Assembly: GCF_000315625.1 (NCBI RefSeq)
Contig: NW_005434606.1
Location: forward strand, 252,861 to 288,739
Direction of reading: 5' to 3'
Length of the DNA stretch: 35,879 nucleotides
DNA from: Guillardia theta CCMP2712
Lineage: Eukaryota; Cryptophyceae; Pyrenomonadales; Geminigeraceae
Shown here: positions 13,370 to 25,019 of the stretch, one piece after another
How positions within the stretch are numbered: the stretch's first letter is position 1
Layout of the letters: each line of letters starts with the position of its first letter
Made by a program: the position numbers and the translations under genes
Notes under the pieces: generated by a model
Told to the model about the DNA's origin: nothing
Databases searched by the model: none
Seen by the model: only the letters and a program-made list of their open reading frames with translations

Positions 13370-14590
13370 TCAGACGTCGTCTGGTCTGACCATGATCTGT
13401 ACAACCGACTCTGATGGAATCTTGGCTTTCTGTAAAGTGCTGCGGCAGCCTGGTTAGCAACCGTCCTCCACACTTCCACCCTCTCCTCACTGGGCATCTG
13501 TCAACAGTTGTCCTCCAAAGAAGCAGCGCTGGCGAGCAGGAGCAAGGTTTTCTTTCGCCTTTCAAACATTATGTTATCACCCCTCCCCTCCTCCCTTTCT
13601 CCTCCCCCACCTCTACAAAGGTCTTGAGCTCTCCGATGGTCACGTTGCTCAACCCTGCAGCAGCGTCACGACTCCGGCACTCTCTCCTCCCGCTGCTCGT
13701 CACTTCCATCCGGCATGCCACTCACCACTCCACTCGAGCTCAGCTCCTGTGCTCAACCGCAGGCGGATCGACATCTCAGCGAGTTCTTGACTCTCCTCGC
13801 TCGTCTTCTCGGCCGTCTCATTCACCGCCGGCAAACTCTCGCTCGACTGGCGCCACCATCATATCAGCCGCCCACCGTCGCCCCATCCTGAAGAAATGTC
13901 TCACCTCATCCTTCACCATGTTCGTTGGCTCCGACAGGCAGTAAGGAGGTATGTCGTACTTGTTACCAAGTTCGTCGTAAACTACACTGAGGTTGCCGTG
14001 CGGCAAACTGCCCTCTATGAGTCAGCACCAGCCAACGATGTGAAAAACTCCTCACGTGACGTTCACAGCCGCCATGATCGCTTGCGCTGTCTCTGTATCT
14101 TCACACTCTGCTGCCGCCCGCAGCGCCTGTCATACAATTTCAATCCTTCAACCCTCTTTCCTGCTCGTGCTCGTGCTCGTGCTCGTGCTTCTCCTCTCCA
14201 TCCCCCTTCCAGCACCACCCATCCCAACCTTCCACTTCTTTTCTTCATCGAAACAATCACCACCTCCTCCACCACCTGCCAGATCTCCGGCTTGCCGTTG
14301 AAAGCAGGAGCCGTATCCCAGAATTCATCTCTCTTGGACAAGAGCTGTCCTCTCGTCATGGGGTGATCTGCATTCCACACAGGAGGTTTCCTGCACAGGA
14401 GCTTGTTCCCTGGTCCTGGTCCTGATCTGCCATCAACGCCTGCCACAAGCACAGGGGGGTCACCTTCCCCAGTTGGGCGATTGGTCCTATGCGGCCGCCT
14501 CCCCCCATCAGACGAGTTATTGTTGTCAGCTTGAACCACCTCGTGCTCTTCGCTTGTCTGGCTTGTCGGTTTGAAGCAGCACGCGCCCAT
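13370..14590 (-). CDS. UBTD: Ubiquitin domain-containing protein 1/2 (UBTD) homologue
   Basis: UBTD proteins have an N-terminal helical domain that binds UBE2D-type E2 enzymes and a C-terminal ubiquitin-like fold. Exon 1 (14590-14276) starts MGACC, a sequence suited to N-myristoylation on Gly2 and palmitoylation on Cys4/5, so membrane anchoring is likely. It then carries the diagnostic MTRGQLLSKRDEFWDTAPAF followed by GKPEIW. Exon 2 (14126 to about 14056) encodes ALRAAAECED...TAQAIM. The next exon, about 14006-13952, encodes LPHGNLSVVYDELGN and PPYCLSEP. The ubiquitin-like part is split over three more exons: IRLRLSTGAELEWS, LSNVTIGELKTFVE and QRCFFGGQLLTDA. The last exon encodes LQKAKIPSESVVQIMV and stops at 13370. 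One junction, exon 2 to 3, is not resolved in phase. Family identity is firm. Confidence 0.9.
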
Positions 14591-15344
14591 GATGAGATGT
14601 AAACAACAAGAGCGCTCTCGATTCAACAAGTCATAGCATCAAAATATCTACCAGCGCGACTATCCCGTTCAACGATCCTGAGCACGCACGTTGAGTCAGA
14701 CCGAATCAGATCTCTTAGGTACCACTTCGAGGTTCACGATCACATGCCGCGTTAGAGTCTCTCGTCAAACAAAGTTCGATCAGATTTCCATACCATCCTC
14801 AAGGAATCGAATCGCTACATGTTACACGAGGACATGACAGTGCTACCCATCGCCGGACTCCCTCAATCATCACTACTGCTTCATTCCTCTTGAGACATAT
14901 CTTCCAGTAGAAGTCGCAGTGAGCTGCTCTGCATTTCCACTGATGTTTGTTTTGCATTCCTCCTCTTCCTCAACCACTATCATCTCCTACACCACCATAC
15001 ACTCATCTCTGTCATTTTCTTCTTATCCTCAAGATCGATTCAATTCAACAATCCCTGTCTTCTCATAGTCAAGTCTCTTCCCTCGTCGATGTCCCATCGC
15101 AGTGCTCGCATGACGGTCCTGAACGCGCTGCAGCAGGCTGTTGCTGCACACGACAGGCAGGAGCTAAGGGCGCTATCCTTCCCAGGAATCGGCAGCACTC
15201 GTTTCCCCCATTCATCATTGTCTGCATGTTTCCTCCTCCTGCTCCTCCTCCTGCTCCTCCTGCTCCTCCTCCCTCCCTCTTCAATGGCAGGTATGCGACG
15301 CTAGCCATGCGACTGACCGAAGTGGTCAGGACATAGAGATGGCG
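14591..15344. other. Spacer with a doubtful small + strand coding piece at 15110-15220
   Basis: Most of this is ordinary spacer upstream of the - strand UBTD gene. At 15110-15200 the + strand reads as a helical, Gln/Ala-rich stretch (NALQQAVAAHDRQELRAL) with coding-like third positions. A pyrimidine- and TCCTGC-rich stretch and an AATGGCAG acceptor-like site follow near 15291. The frames on either side of that possible intron do not join cleanly, so I do not call a gene. Confidence 0.3.
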
Positions 15345-15888
15345 TATTTCTAAAAGAGCAGTTTTTGAACCTGATTAGATGTACAAATTAAATTATTATA
15401 TAATTAATTTTGAATCAAATTTGGTAGCGAGGTAACATAAAATGTTTTAGAAATCGTTTATCCACGCCAACTAGACTTGGAATGTTTCCAGAGCGACAAA
15501 CTGGTTCAGACCCACCCTTCGCCCCCTCTCTGGGCTTTGAAGTGATCATAGCCAATATATCATAGTGCTCCAATCGAAAAACTTCCAATGCATGCACGGG
15601 GGTAAATGGAGGATGCAGAGGAGCGGTTGGTATTAGAGGCCCTTCAAGCACTACCAAACCATTTCATGTACCATTAAAATAATTATATGTTACATATGTG
15701 GTACAAGGGATCCACAAATGCAGTACCAACTCTGATGTGCTACAGGAAAAATTGTACCAGAATATTTTAGACTTTTAAAATTGTTGATTCTGGTACATTT
15801 TTTTCAATATTTTTGTACTGTAACGTTTACTCAATCAAAAACCTTTGGTTTGGTTCTGTTTCTTTTTCTTTTTACATGGACTTGTAAA
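15345..15888. other. AT-rich spacer with GTACCA/TGGTAC words
   Basis: This is AT-rich DNA with no credible open frame. The words GTACCA and TGGTAC recur on both strands between 15660 and 15800. The run ends just where GC-rich island 3 begins with CCCGGGCCGG. Confidence 0.5.
15753..15797. repeat. Perfect 11-bp inverted repeat with 23-nt loop
   Basis: The left arm TGTACCAGAAT (15753-15763) is the exact complement of the right arm ATTCTGGTACA (15787-15797). The loop is AT-rich. It could form a hairpin, mark an element end or bind a dimeric protein; nothing shows which. Confidence 0.75.
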
Positions 15889-16299
15889 ACCCGGGCCGGA
15901 ATGACCGCCCGGGACCAGGCTGACGAAGGGGCCCCGGGGGCGATCGGCCTGTACTACTGAGTGACTAGTCGCCTCACAAGGCGGCCATCCGCCCGGCCTG
16001 GCAGGCTCGCCTGAGCCTGTGGCACAGGCCCGTGCCCGGGGGCCTCCTCAGTTAATCTGACTCCGGGAGTTAAGTTACTGGAAAGGTTCAGTGGAGTGTG
16101 ACCATGATGACAGTCAGTTGTTGTGCGGACTCAGGTCCGACGGCCCAGCCCGTCAACGGTCAAGATGACCGGGTGGCCACAGACAGTTGTAACATCACTT
16201 GAAAGGACTGGAAGGAGTCAAGGGCCGATTCGCAGCCTTGTGAGTTTCAGGCTGTACTGACTCGTGACAAAGAACAGATGCGGACAATGAGGAAACACA
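15889..16299. repeat. GC-rich island 3, unknown noncoding sequence class
   Basis: A shorter, less extreme relative of islands 1 and 2. It carries the shared ten-mer CTCCGGGAGT at 16061-16070 and the eleven-mer CGGACTCAGGT at 16126-16136, also found at 6256-6266. It runs up to the stop codon of the COPB2 gene, so its right part may be that gene's 3' untranslated region. Confidence 0.45.
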
Positions 16300-19200
16300 C
16301 TAGAAGTCTCCAGCGCCCCAATCGTCATCGTCTCCAAGTTCAAGTTCCTGTTGACGCAACGTCAAATAAATCCTCGGACCCGATCAAAAGTACCTTTGCC
16401 AGATCCTCCAATGACTGCTCGGCAGCATCCTTGGGCTGAGCTGCTGCTGTCCAAAGGTTATGTACCATCAAGAGCAAGGAGAACGGCATGGTACAAAGAC
16501 AGGATTACTGCATACACCTACCGGCTGCCGCTGCTGCCGCTGCTGCTGCTGCTGCCTCCTTGGCTTCTTTGTCGGCGCGAGCCTGCTTCCAGGCTTAAAA
16601 CACCTAGGGCACGAGAAAGCAAGCTTCACCTTCGCTTCCGCAGCTTCCTGTTCTGCTTTCGCTTTCGCTTCTGCTGCCTCCTGCGGTAGCATAAAATCAT
16701 AATCAAGATCGTCGTCCTCCATCAACATTTCACCTTTGCCTTTGCTTCAGCTTCTGCCTTTGCCTTTGCTTCAGCTTCTGCCTTTGCCTTTGCTTCAGCT
16801 TCTGCCTTTGCCTTTGCTTCAGCTTCTGCCTTTGCCTTTGCTTCAGCTTCTGCCTTTGCCTTTGCTTCAGCTTCTGCCTTTGCCTTTGCTTCAGCTTCTG
16901 CCTTTGCCTTGGCTGCAGCATCTGCCTTAGCTGCCTCATCCTTTGCCTTTGCCTCTGCCTCCGCTTTGGCCGCTGCAGCCTTTGCCTCTGCCTCTGCCTT
17001 GGCGGCATCAGCTTTCGCCTTTGCTGCCGCCTGCGATTCGGTCAGATCATCACAAGAGAGAATCTGCGCAGACTACTTCCGCCTCCTTCTTCGCCGCCGC
17101 CTCCTGCCAAACATTCAACGGTCATACATGGCTGAAAAAGTAAACTCACAGCATCAGCATCACGCTCGGCCGCCTTGTCCTGCAACACACGAACAAGAAT
17201 CGTAATCAGTTCTTGACTCGATGCGCTCAAACAAGATCAACATCAAGGGTAAGCCAAGGGGTTGGGGGGGGGGGGTAGCAGCTCAGGCTCCTCACCTCGC
17301 TCTTAGCTGATGACTCGACAGTATCCTGGTTGCTCGCCTTGGATGGCTGGGGGAAGGCCTCGGGGGGCAGCTGGTCGACGCTCTGGCCCGATTCACGGAT
17401 GGCATCGATGACGTTTTCTCCGAGGCGGGTAGAATACTGCAGGTACTGCGAGGCCGGCTTGCGGGTCTTGACCTCTTGGTTGAAGTTATGCTCGGCAATC
17501 AGCCCGAGGTCGAAGTCCGGGAAGAGGTTCGGGTAGCTGACAGGGTCGGAGAGCGACTCGGCTGCTTTCTCATTAATCCCCTTAAGGTCCTCCTTCCACA
17601 GGTCCACCATCTTGGTAACCTGACTGGGGAGGTAGGTGCGGGCAAAGAAGGCAGCTTCCGGTATCCTCCCCGTTGCGCACAACAGATTCAAGCACTCCAT
17701 CTTGTCCCCAAGTAGAAAGTTGCAGAGGAATGCAATGTTGGTCCTGCCAGCATCCGCGGAGTCCTTCGCCAGCTGGCGCATCCCATCGTAGTCTCCTTGA
17801 CATGAGTACAGCAGCAGTTGAGCTGAGTGGTCCTTTGCACGGCTGAGACACTCGATCGCCAGTTCAAAGTTTCCGGCGGCCAGGACGAGGTCACCAAGCT
17901 GTTTCCATTTCGTGTCGGATTCAGATTCCTTGACGATGGCATAGCACTCTTCGAGTTTGCCCAACCCAACAGCAAGTTCGAATCTGCAGCGCAAAGTCGG
18001 TCAACAAACAGGAGCAGCACCGCAACTAGTTTCACACCTGTAATCTGGATCGGTGGCAATCTGGAGCGCTTCTTCCTTCAATCCCTGTGCCTCCAAGAAC
18101 CTTGCGACCTTGTTTCTGTGATCGCTGGGGATGGAAGGAAGGATGGATGCCGCTGTCTCGAAGTCCCTTCGGACGATACATGTCTTATACTCGAGAACTG
18201 AAAGCAAGAGCTCAAACGAGACGATATTAAATTCTTTGTCAATCAGGTACAGACGATTTTCCTTGGCCATGTACCTGGTAGGAAACGTCAGAAATGCCAT
18301 ACACACTACTGAAGGGTGTCATGTATACCCGAGCAGGTACATCCTTCGATCCAGATGGTGCAAAGTTTGAACTTCACCGCCCACACAATAATTCAGCCGA
18401 TCGTTTCCATTGGTGTAGACAAAGCAGTCTCCAAGCCATTTTCCAGTGGATATCCTCTCCTGGACTTCATAAACAGGCTATACAAACAACTTCAGCATCC
18501 ATCGAAAACTCAAGACAGCGTAAGCACCTCAAACGCTCCTTCACAACCATCCTCGTCATCTCCACCCTGTACCCAAAACAGCTGTCAAAACTCCAGCTAG
18601 ACACCAAGGAACCTATACCTGTTCGAGGTACTGCACTACAGCATCCTTGTCATGCTTCAAGACGAACATAGAGGTATCGGAGGCGATGGCACAGAGCTGT
18701 GAAGACTCGCTCCAGAAGACATTCCTCACGTTGACATCGATCCTTCTGACAGGTGACCCACTCTCCCAGTCATAGAAGAAGATGAAATCCTGTCCTGACC
18801 GACACCTGAACCCTTATCAATCACAAAGAGACCAGAGAGATGCGGGTACCCGAGCATAGCTCCTCCGTAGATTGCGTCCACGGTGTACGAGATGGACAAA
18901 GTCTGACGCTCCTTGAAATCCCTGTAAAGTTTAACTTTTGAAGGGCCTTCACGAGTTGCATAGTCGCCATTGTGAGCCCAGACAACGTCCATGGCGTTTC
19001 CAAAACTCTTGTTACGCCAGGCCAGCGCAGTGTAGATGATATACTCTCCATCTCCGCACACAACAGCAACACGACCTTTCGGGTCATGTTTCAACTTCTG
19101 TGGATAGATCTCACAGTTTCCAAGCTCCTTCACAACTAGAGGGAGTCTCTCGCCATCTTGAATTTCACCCTGAGCGGATTTCACATTGACCATCTGGATT

Positions 19201-20216
19201 TCATTGTGCTTCGCCCAAATAATCTTTCCTCCCTGGTCCATGCTGGCCACTGGCTGCTCCTTTCCGAGCTTGATCATCACCGATCCATCATCGTATCCCA
19301 GCGCAACTCTGTTAGACCCCTTCTTGCATGCAATAGACCACACTCGCTCCATGCCGTAGTTGAGAGTGTTCTCCAAGTTGAAGGTGTTGGAGTGGAAGAT
19401 ACGCACAGCGCCGTCTTCTGATCCCGTGATGATCAGAGGAAGGTCAGGGTGGAATGCCACACATGACACGTTGTGCGAGTGATCTGACAAGGTCTGTACG
19501 CAAGTTCTTGCCTGGTAATCCCACACCTTCACCGTCTTGTCGTCGGCGCCGCTGATAAGGTAGGGTTTGTCACCGCCGGAGAAATAGTCGATGCAGTTCA
19601 CTCCCTTCTCATGGCCCTCAAGGGTGAAGTGAGGGTTGGGAGAGTTCAGCCCCCAGACCTTGATTGTTCTGTCGAGCGATGCGGACGCGAAGGTGTTGGG
19701 GTCTTTGGGGTTGAACACAACCTGCATGACATAGTGCGAGTGGCCCTCGTACATCTGCTTGCACTCCCAGTTCTTCTCCCAGTCCCAGATCTTGATCGTC
19801 ATGTCATCTGAGCAAGTAACCACGTACGGGAGCTGCGGGTGGACAGCAACGCAGCGGAGGTAGTCAGAGTGCGCTTCGAAAGTCTTGATCTTCTCCATGG
19901 TGTTGTAGTTAAACACGCGCACGTTGAGGTCGTCGGAGCCGCAAACGATCCACTGCTTCCTGGCGATGAACTTGGACGATCTTACTGGCAGCTCCGTCAC
20001 TTCGAACGTCTTGAGAAGAGTCTGCGTCTGGAAGTTCCACAAGTGAACGTGCCCATTGTACAAGCTGCAAGCTGCAAGTCAGGGAGCGGGCAGATCAACA
20101 ACCGCAAGGATCGCTTGCCTGCACAGCATCCATGGCTCATCAGGATGCACGTCGACTGACTTCACTCGGTCAGAGCGAGAGGTCAGCTTCCTTCGGATGT
20201 TAAGGCGGAGGGGCAT
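16300..20216 (-). CDS. COPB2: Coatomer subunit beta' (beta'-COP)
   Basis: Beta'-COP is part of the COPI coat outer layer that drives retrograde Golgi-to-ER traffic and binds dilysine cargo signals through its WD40 propellers. Exon 1 (20216-20119) begins [19 protein letters not shown], the expected N-terminus. The large exon 20064-18850 holds most of the propellers, with [12 protein letters not shown] and [15 protein letters not shown]. Exons from 18805 continue with FYDWESG, VFWSES and [11 protein letters not shown]. Then comes the alpha-solenoid with [23 protein letters not shown] and [13 protein letters not shown], down to about 17300. The last exons, about 17190-16300, encode an Ala/Lys/Glu-rich tail with a 24-bp tandem repeat and end in [10 protein letters not shown]. 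This tail is longer and more repetitive than in human or yeast beta'-COP. The stop TAG is at 16302-16300. The first intron seems to use a GC donor. Identity is very sure; tail exon borders are moderate. Confidence 0.95.
16736..16908 (-). repeat. 24-bp tandem repeat coding for an Ala/Lys/Glu tail in COPB2
   Basis: Seven near-identical 24-bp units (core TTTGCTTCAGCTTC on the + strand, first at 16741) are followed by degenerate copies to about 17030. On the - strand each unit gives eight residues of the type KAKAEAEA. This predicts a long charged alpha-helix. The array is in frame with the flanking COPB2 coding sequence. Confidence 0.88.
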
Positions 20217-21592
20217 GCTTGCAAGACCACCACTGCAGGTCCTGGTAAGTGGGGGAGAGGAACCGCAGGAGGAGGAGACCTTGGGAGTTTAAGAGGTAAG
20301 CTTGCAAATCAAATCCACCCAACCTGGAGCACAAGATGAGAGGATTGAACTAGACCTCAGAGGCTATTAAGGCCATAGCAAACTTTAGCAAGGATTCACT
20401 TTAGCAAGGCAAACACTTCTCATATAAGAGGTAGAAGTCATTCATGAACCCCAGAGACGTGCCTGGCTGCAGCTCCTACCTTCGAGTCCCTTTCTACCAA
20501 CAACGAAACTTACTTCAAGATTCGCTCCCCTATCATTCCCTGCCTGTTTCCTTCATTGACCTTCCGCATGAGCTTTCGCCCAGCCTTTGGGATCGGGTCG
20601 ACCTGACCTGCTCTTCATCTGCCATGAAACGCCTCTAGCATTCTCTTCCTGGATCGGTCAAGCCATATCCTTGCTTCCTCCTCCTCCCTCCTCCCCCACT
20701 TCTACCTCCTCCCTCCTCCACAAGCCGATCCCCCCTCTCTTCCTCCTCCCATCTACAGTCGCCTTCCTGACATATTTCCGTCAAAGATTCCGGGAGTTCA
20801 AATCATCTATCAATCTCTATGAAAATTGATGAAATACATATGAGACAAATTGAATTAATAGACTTATTTTCAAAATATCTAAACGTTCTGCCCCCACCGG
20901 AATTATTATCTCAGATGCCAACTCACCCGCCGCCGCGCTTAAAAAAAAGCGTTACCAGCGTTACGAAAGCACAAACCAGACCGTTATTTTGACGGTTAAA
21001 GACCAATAGAGAGAAGGGCGCCATGGCGGGAAAGTTCGTGAGAGAGAAGGCAGGGGAGGATGGTGGGCTGACCAGGGAGGGGAGGAGGAAGAGAGAGGGA
21101 GAGAGAGAGGAGGAGGGTGATCAGGGGGAGGAGACGGAGTGTACACTTGCGACTCTCTGAACGATGCGTACATGCTGCCCTTACAGCCATCGCCCTCCAG
21201 TACCGATACATCAAGAGCGAGTAATGCGTCTGATCAGCATGCACACGGACTTCTCCATGTTGTCACGAGGAAGATGCTGCCATATCAACCCACACAAGTG
21301 CTGATATCATGCCACAATGCTGACAAGGCTCTGCATGACTTGACTTCTATCACTCACCATATCACCTGAGTCGATGCGACCAGTAACTCATTCATGCTCA
21401 AACCAACATTTCCCCTCACATATACATTAGAATATTCGCTGTGTCAAAGGCCAGAAAGAGTTGCCGTCAGTCGAAAGCATCAATTCAGTTCTTATGGATC
21501 ATGCCATAGGATTTCACCAGAGAAAGATTCCATTGCCGGATGACAATGGTGCCGTCTTGACGTAATTGGACAGGTTAACTTGTTTTTCTCCC
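20217..21592. other. Divergent spacer between COPB2 and the ADIP gene
   Basis: The two genes point away from each other, so both promoters should lie here. A pyrimidine-rich stretch at 20650-20760 and a purine-rich stretch at 21010-21130 produce weak open frames. An ATG at 21023 in good context (GCCATGGCG) opens 45 codons; it could be a non-translated or alternative upstream exon. I see no RNA gene or repeat. Confidence 0.4.
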
Positions 21593-23397
21593 ATGGCCGA
21601 CGACGCTTGGGTTTCGTACCTGCAATCACCCAAGTCTCCTTCCATGGTTCGATTGCCATCCTATTTTTCCTCCCTTCATACCCTTCCCTTCCCCCTCCCC
21701 CTTCCCGATCTTCCTTCTTGTATGTATTTTCTTCTCTCCCTCCCTCGCCTCACCTCTTCCTCTTCCGGTCTAATCTATTCAGCTTGACTTTTTCTTATCC
21801 TCCTCTCCCTCCTTCTTCCTCCATCCCGTTCATTTGAAGATTCCGGTACTGAAGCAGTTCGAACTAGGACGCGTCCATCGAGGACACCAGCATAACTCTT
21901 CTTCACGAGTCGCGGTCGCAGCGAGCTCCCCATGACGACCGCAGCCTTCTTCTGGCGAATTCGCCCTCCTCAGGCTTCAGCTCCCACTGCCCGTATGTGA
22001 GTAGCAGCAACCTTCAGTCGTCGTGCCAGGTCTGTTTGCTCGCTCAGACTCCCCGACTGGCTCTCAAGTCTTGTCCAGGTCATCAACGATGCTCTTAGAA
22101 CTTACGGTCTTCCTGGCCCCATCGAGCTTCCTGCTGTGAGAGCCATGCGTGCCCTACTCTGCAGACCCTTCGCGAGCCTTACGATCCCTTCTGCGATCTC
22201 GATAACCTGCTCTTGCTCGGAACGCACTTCACCATAGCTGCTCCTGCTCCAGCAACGCCAAGTCTTCCATCTTCAAGTCTCTGACCACCTGCCCCTGCAG
22301 AACTCTTCGTCGAAATGCACTGTGATGGCAAACGTGCTGTACGCTCTGTTACAACACCGAAGCCAAGTCGATGAGCAGCTGAAGGAGCAGAGTGAGGATA
22401 TTAAGAAGGTTCTTGCTCCTGATGCCGATGTTGGGCTGACCCGTGCATGCTCTCCAGCTCCAGTTCGACCTGAATGTCGCGCGAAACAACCAGCTGAAAC
22501 TGAAAGAACAAGTTGCCTCAACGTTCCTGCGTCATGTTTGCTCACCCTCTCTGCAACAGCTGAAGTCCAAGGAGGAGGATTGCAAGAGGTTGTACCAGCA
22601 GCTCTCAGAAGCGAGTGAGTGTGTCGTGGCCCCTGAACTCTGCCATGTCACTGACAAGCATGCCGCAGCCCTGCAACACAAGAAGGAGAAGAGCAAGATC
22701 TTGCAGGAGAAGGAGAAATCAGCTGCAGGTTCGTCATAGATCGTGTGGAAGTGACGAGGGTGCTGTGGATTGGGGGAGGTCGTATTGAGGACATTGGGCA
22801 GAGAAAGAAGCAGTGCAGAAAGAAACTGGTGCAACTTAGTCCCAAAGCACAGGAGGAGGATACAGTGGTGACCGAGTAGTAGAGGAAGTCGGGGGAAGAA
22901 GTTTGATAGGAGGAGCAGTGGAGCAGGAAAAGGGAAGGAAGAGAGGGGCAGGAGGCTGAGAAGAAGAGGAAGAGAGAAGGAGAGGAGGGGGAGCTCTGAC
23001 TTATACGATCCATCAGAGAAGACCGCGATGCAGCACAGAGACTCTCAGCTCCAGCACGCCATGAGGAAGTTGGAGCAGCAGCGCGAGAAACTGCAGGAGC
23101 GTGTCAAGCAGCTCATCGACCAGAGAGACCGCCAGCTTAAGGTTTTCCCAGCTGCACCTCAGCTCGACTCTCGTCAAAACATCTCTTCAGGCAGGGATTG
23201 AGATGTCTACGAAGCTGACTACCAAAGACGAGCTTAACAAGAGGTGCTGTGCTGCCCTCACCAGTTTTCTCTCCTCCCCCTCCCCTTCCTCCCCTCCCTT
23301 CACTTCATCTCAAAAGCTGCTCTCCTGTTCAATTTGTTATTGTATTGTTGCTACATGCCCCCTCTCCGAGACAAGATGTCGTCCTCGTCCTTGTCCG

Positions 23398-23436
<39 letters not shown>

Positions 23437-25019
23437 TGTCTTGCTCTCCTTTTCTGAGCCTTCACAGACCTGCCTGGGGAAGCAACGCGTGCGGAAGTGA
23501 AGAATTCTTCAGCAAGGTGAGGGGGAGGAGAGACATGGAAAGGAGAGAAAGCGCAAGGAAATGGGGGGAAGAGGGAGCAGGGAGCAGGGAGCAGGGAGCA
23601 GGGAGCAGGGAGCAGGGAGCAGGGAGCAGGGAGCAGGGAGCAGGGGGAGCGATGGTAAGGCTAAAAGCTATTTCAGGTCATCCGCTCCTATGAGCAGAGA
23701 GAGGCAGAAATGCTGGAAGAGAACAAGAGCCTTCGGCAGGCCATGGCTGGTGGGAAAGTCCCCTATCCTCTTTCCCTTTGCTTCATCTGCATGCTCCTGT
23801 ACCCTTCTCTGCTCAACTTCTCGCCAGTCCTCTCCAAGGAGCTCATGGAGACTCTCAACCATACGGGGACTCTCAGGAACAGCGGCAAGTCAAGGACGGG
23901 GGATGAAGGCGATGAAGTTGAGCCGAAGTTCGAGATGCCCTTCCAGGTATATGGGTCCCATCACTTTCTTACACGCCTCCTACACGCCTGTTCTCGGTGA
24001 CGCGTTTCTTATTTCTTCTTCCTTTCTTTGTAGAATTGTTTGCGTGCTTCTGCTGTGGCTGCTGCATTCCAACCACCTCACTTTCCTCTTTGTTTCTTAT
24101 ATCCTGGCACCTTTATCGTCTTGGTGCCCTTTCTTTCTCTGACAGCAAGTCAGGCTGTCTCAGCAGAAATTCAATCTTCTCTCCGTGATAGGATGGCAAG
24201 TCTTCGATTGAGACTCAAGGTCCTTCCATGCTCTTCTCCATCTCCGTGCCTCTCCTTCCCTTCCTGCCCCCCTTCCTCTCTGCCTCTCCGCCTTCCCCCG
24301 TTTCCTTCTCCTCCTTTCCTTCATATCTTAATAACTCCTCCCTCCCCTCCCACTTCTTGATAGTTTCGCAGGAGCTGGAAGATAAGGAGAACAACATTTC
24401 TCTTTCCAACACCTCGCATGCCCATGTTGCGGAGCTTGAGGTTCAATCGTCTTTGCATTTTTCAATTTTCAACTCTTGCCTGCCTGCCTGCCTGACTGCC
24501 TGCCTGCCCCATTTATGTTCCCTCCTTCATTCTCTCCGACATTTCTATTCTTGTTTCAGTCCCCTCCCTACCTTCTCAGTCCTCTCAATTCCCAGCCTGG
24601 CTCTCCCTGACACTCTCATGCAGAATGAGCTGTGCCAGGCGAGGAATGCTCTCGTCGAGCAGGAGGGAATGGTGAAGGTAACCGAACCTGCCCTCTCTTT
24701 CACTATAACCCCCCCCCTCCCACCCCTTGTTCACTTCCTTTGCCTCCTCCAACCCCACTTCTCCTCTTTTCTCCCCTCCCCTCTCTTCTCCTCTCCATGG
24801 TTTCCACTCCTCCTCATTCACTCTCAGGCCTATCTGCTCCACTCTGACCAGAAACTGTGCGGATCCCCTGCGAGGTCAGTTGGGCGCCAGTCATTCTCAG
24901 CGTTGACTCTTCCTCGCAGATGCGGGGGTGGAGCTGAGAAGGCTTCTCCTGTTCCTGCAGCTACTCCCAGCCGAACTCCCGACATGCTGCGACGGCAGGA
25001 GCAGCAGCAGTCAAGGTGA
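21593..25019 (+). CDS. ADIP/SSX2IP-like coiled-coil centriolar protein
   Basis: SSX2IP (ADIP, Msd1) anchors microtubules at centrosomes and basal bodies. I read a chain of short exons. The first (21593) begins MADDAWVSYLQSPKSPSM. An exon at about 21872-21996 ends SSGFSSHCPY. One at 22079 encodes VINDALRTYGLPGP, matching the family's conserved N-terminal LxxELxxxGFP pattern. The next exons encode VMANVLYALLQHRSQ and LQFDLNVARNNQLKLKEQ. Coiled-coil exons follow, among them KLEQQREKLQERVKQLIDQR, then VIRSYEQREAEMLEEN, the family's YExRQxxMxxEN block. Later exons include FEMPFQ and IQSSLRDRMASLRLRLKELE. The last exon ends RRQEQQQSR with a stop at 25017-25019. Nearly all of it is predicted coiled coil. 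Two junctions near 22230-22300 do not resolve. The family is a fairly strong inference; the exact start is weaker. Confidence 0.72.
23389..23440 (+). repeat. (CCTCGT)n hexamer array
   Basis: About eight units of CCTCGT-type hexamer with a CCGCGT variant, in an intron of the ADIP-like gene. Confidence 0.85.
23572..23649 (+). repeat. (GGAGCAG)n heptamer array
   Basis: About ten perfect seven-base units, in an intron of the ADIP-like gene just before the exon that begins near 23677. The heptamer is the AGGAGC hexamer with one extra G. Because seven is not a multiple of three, every frame cycles through the same peptide. Confidence 0.9.

Noticed and set aside
13414..13944. 176-residue + strand frame opposite UBTD
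   Set aside because: The - strand exons here match the UBTD ubiquitin-like domain in order, so the + frame is a shadow.
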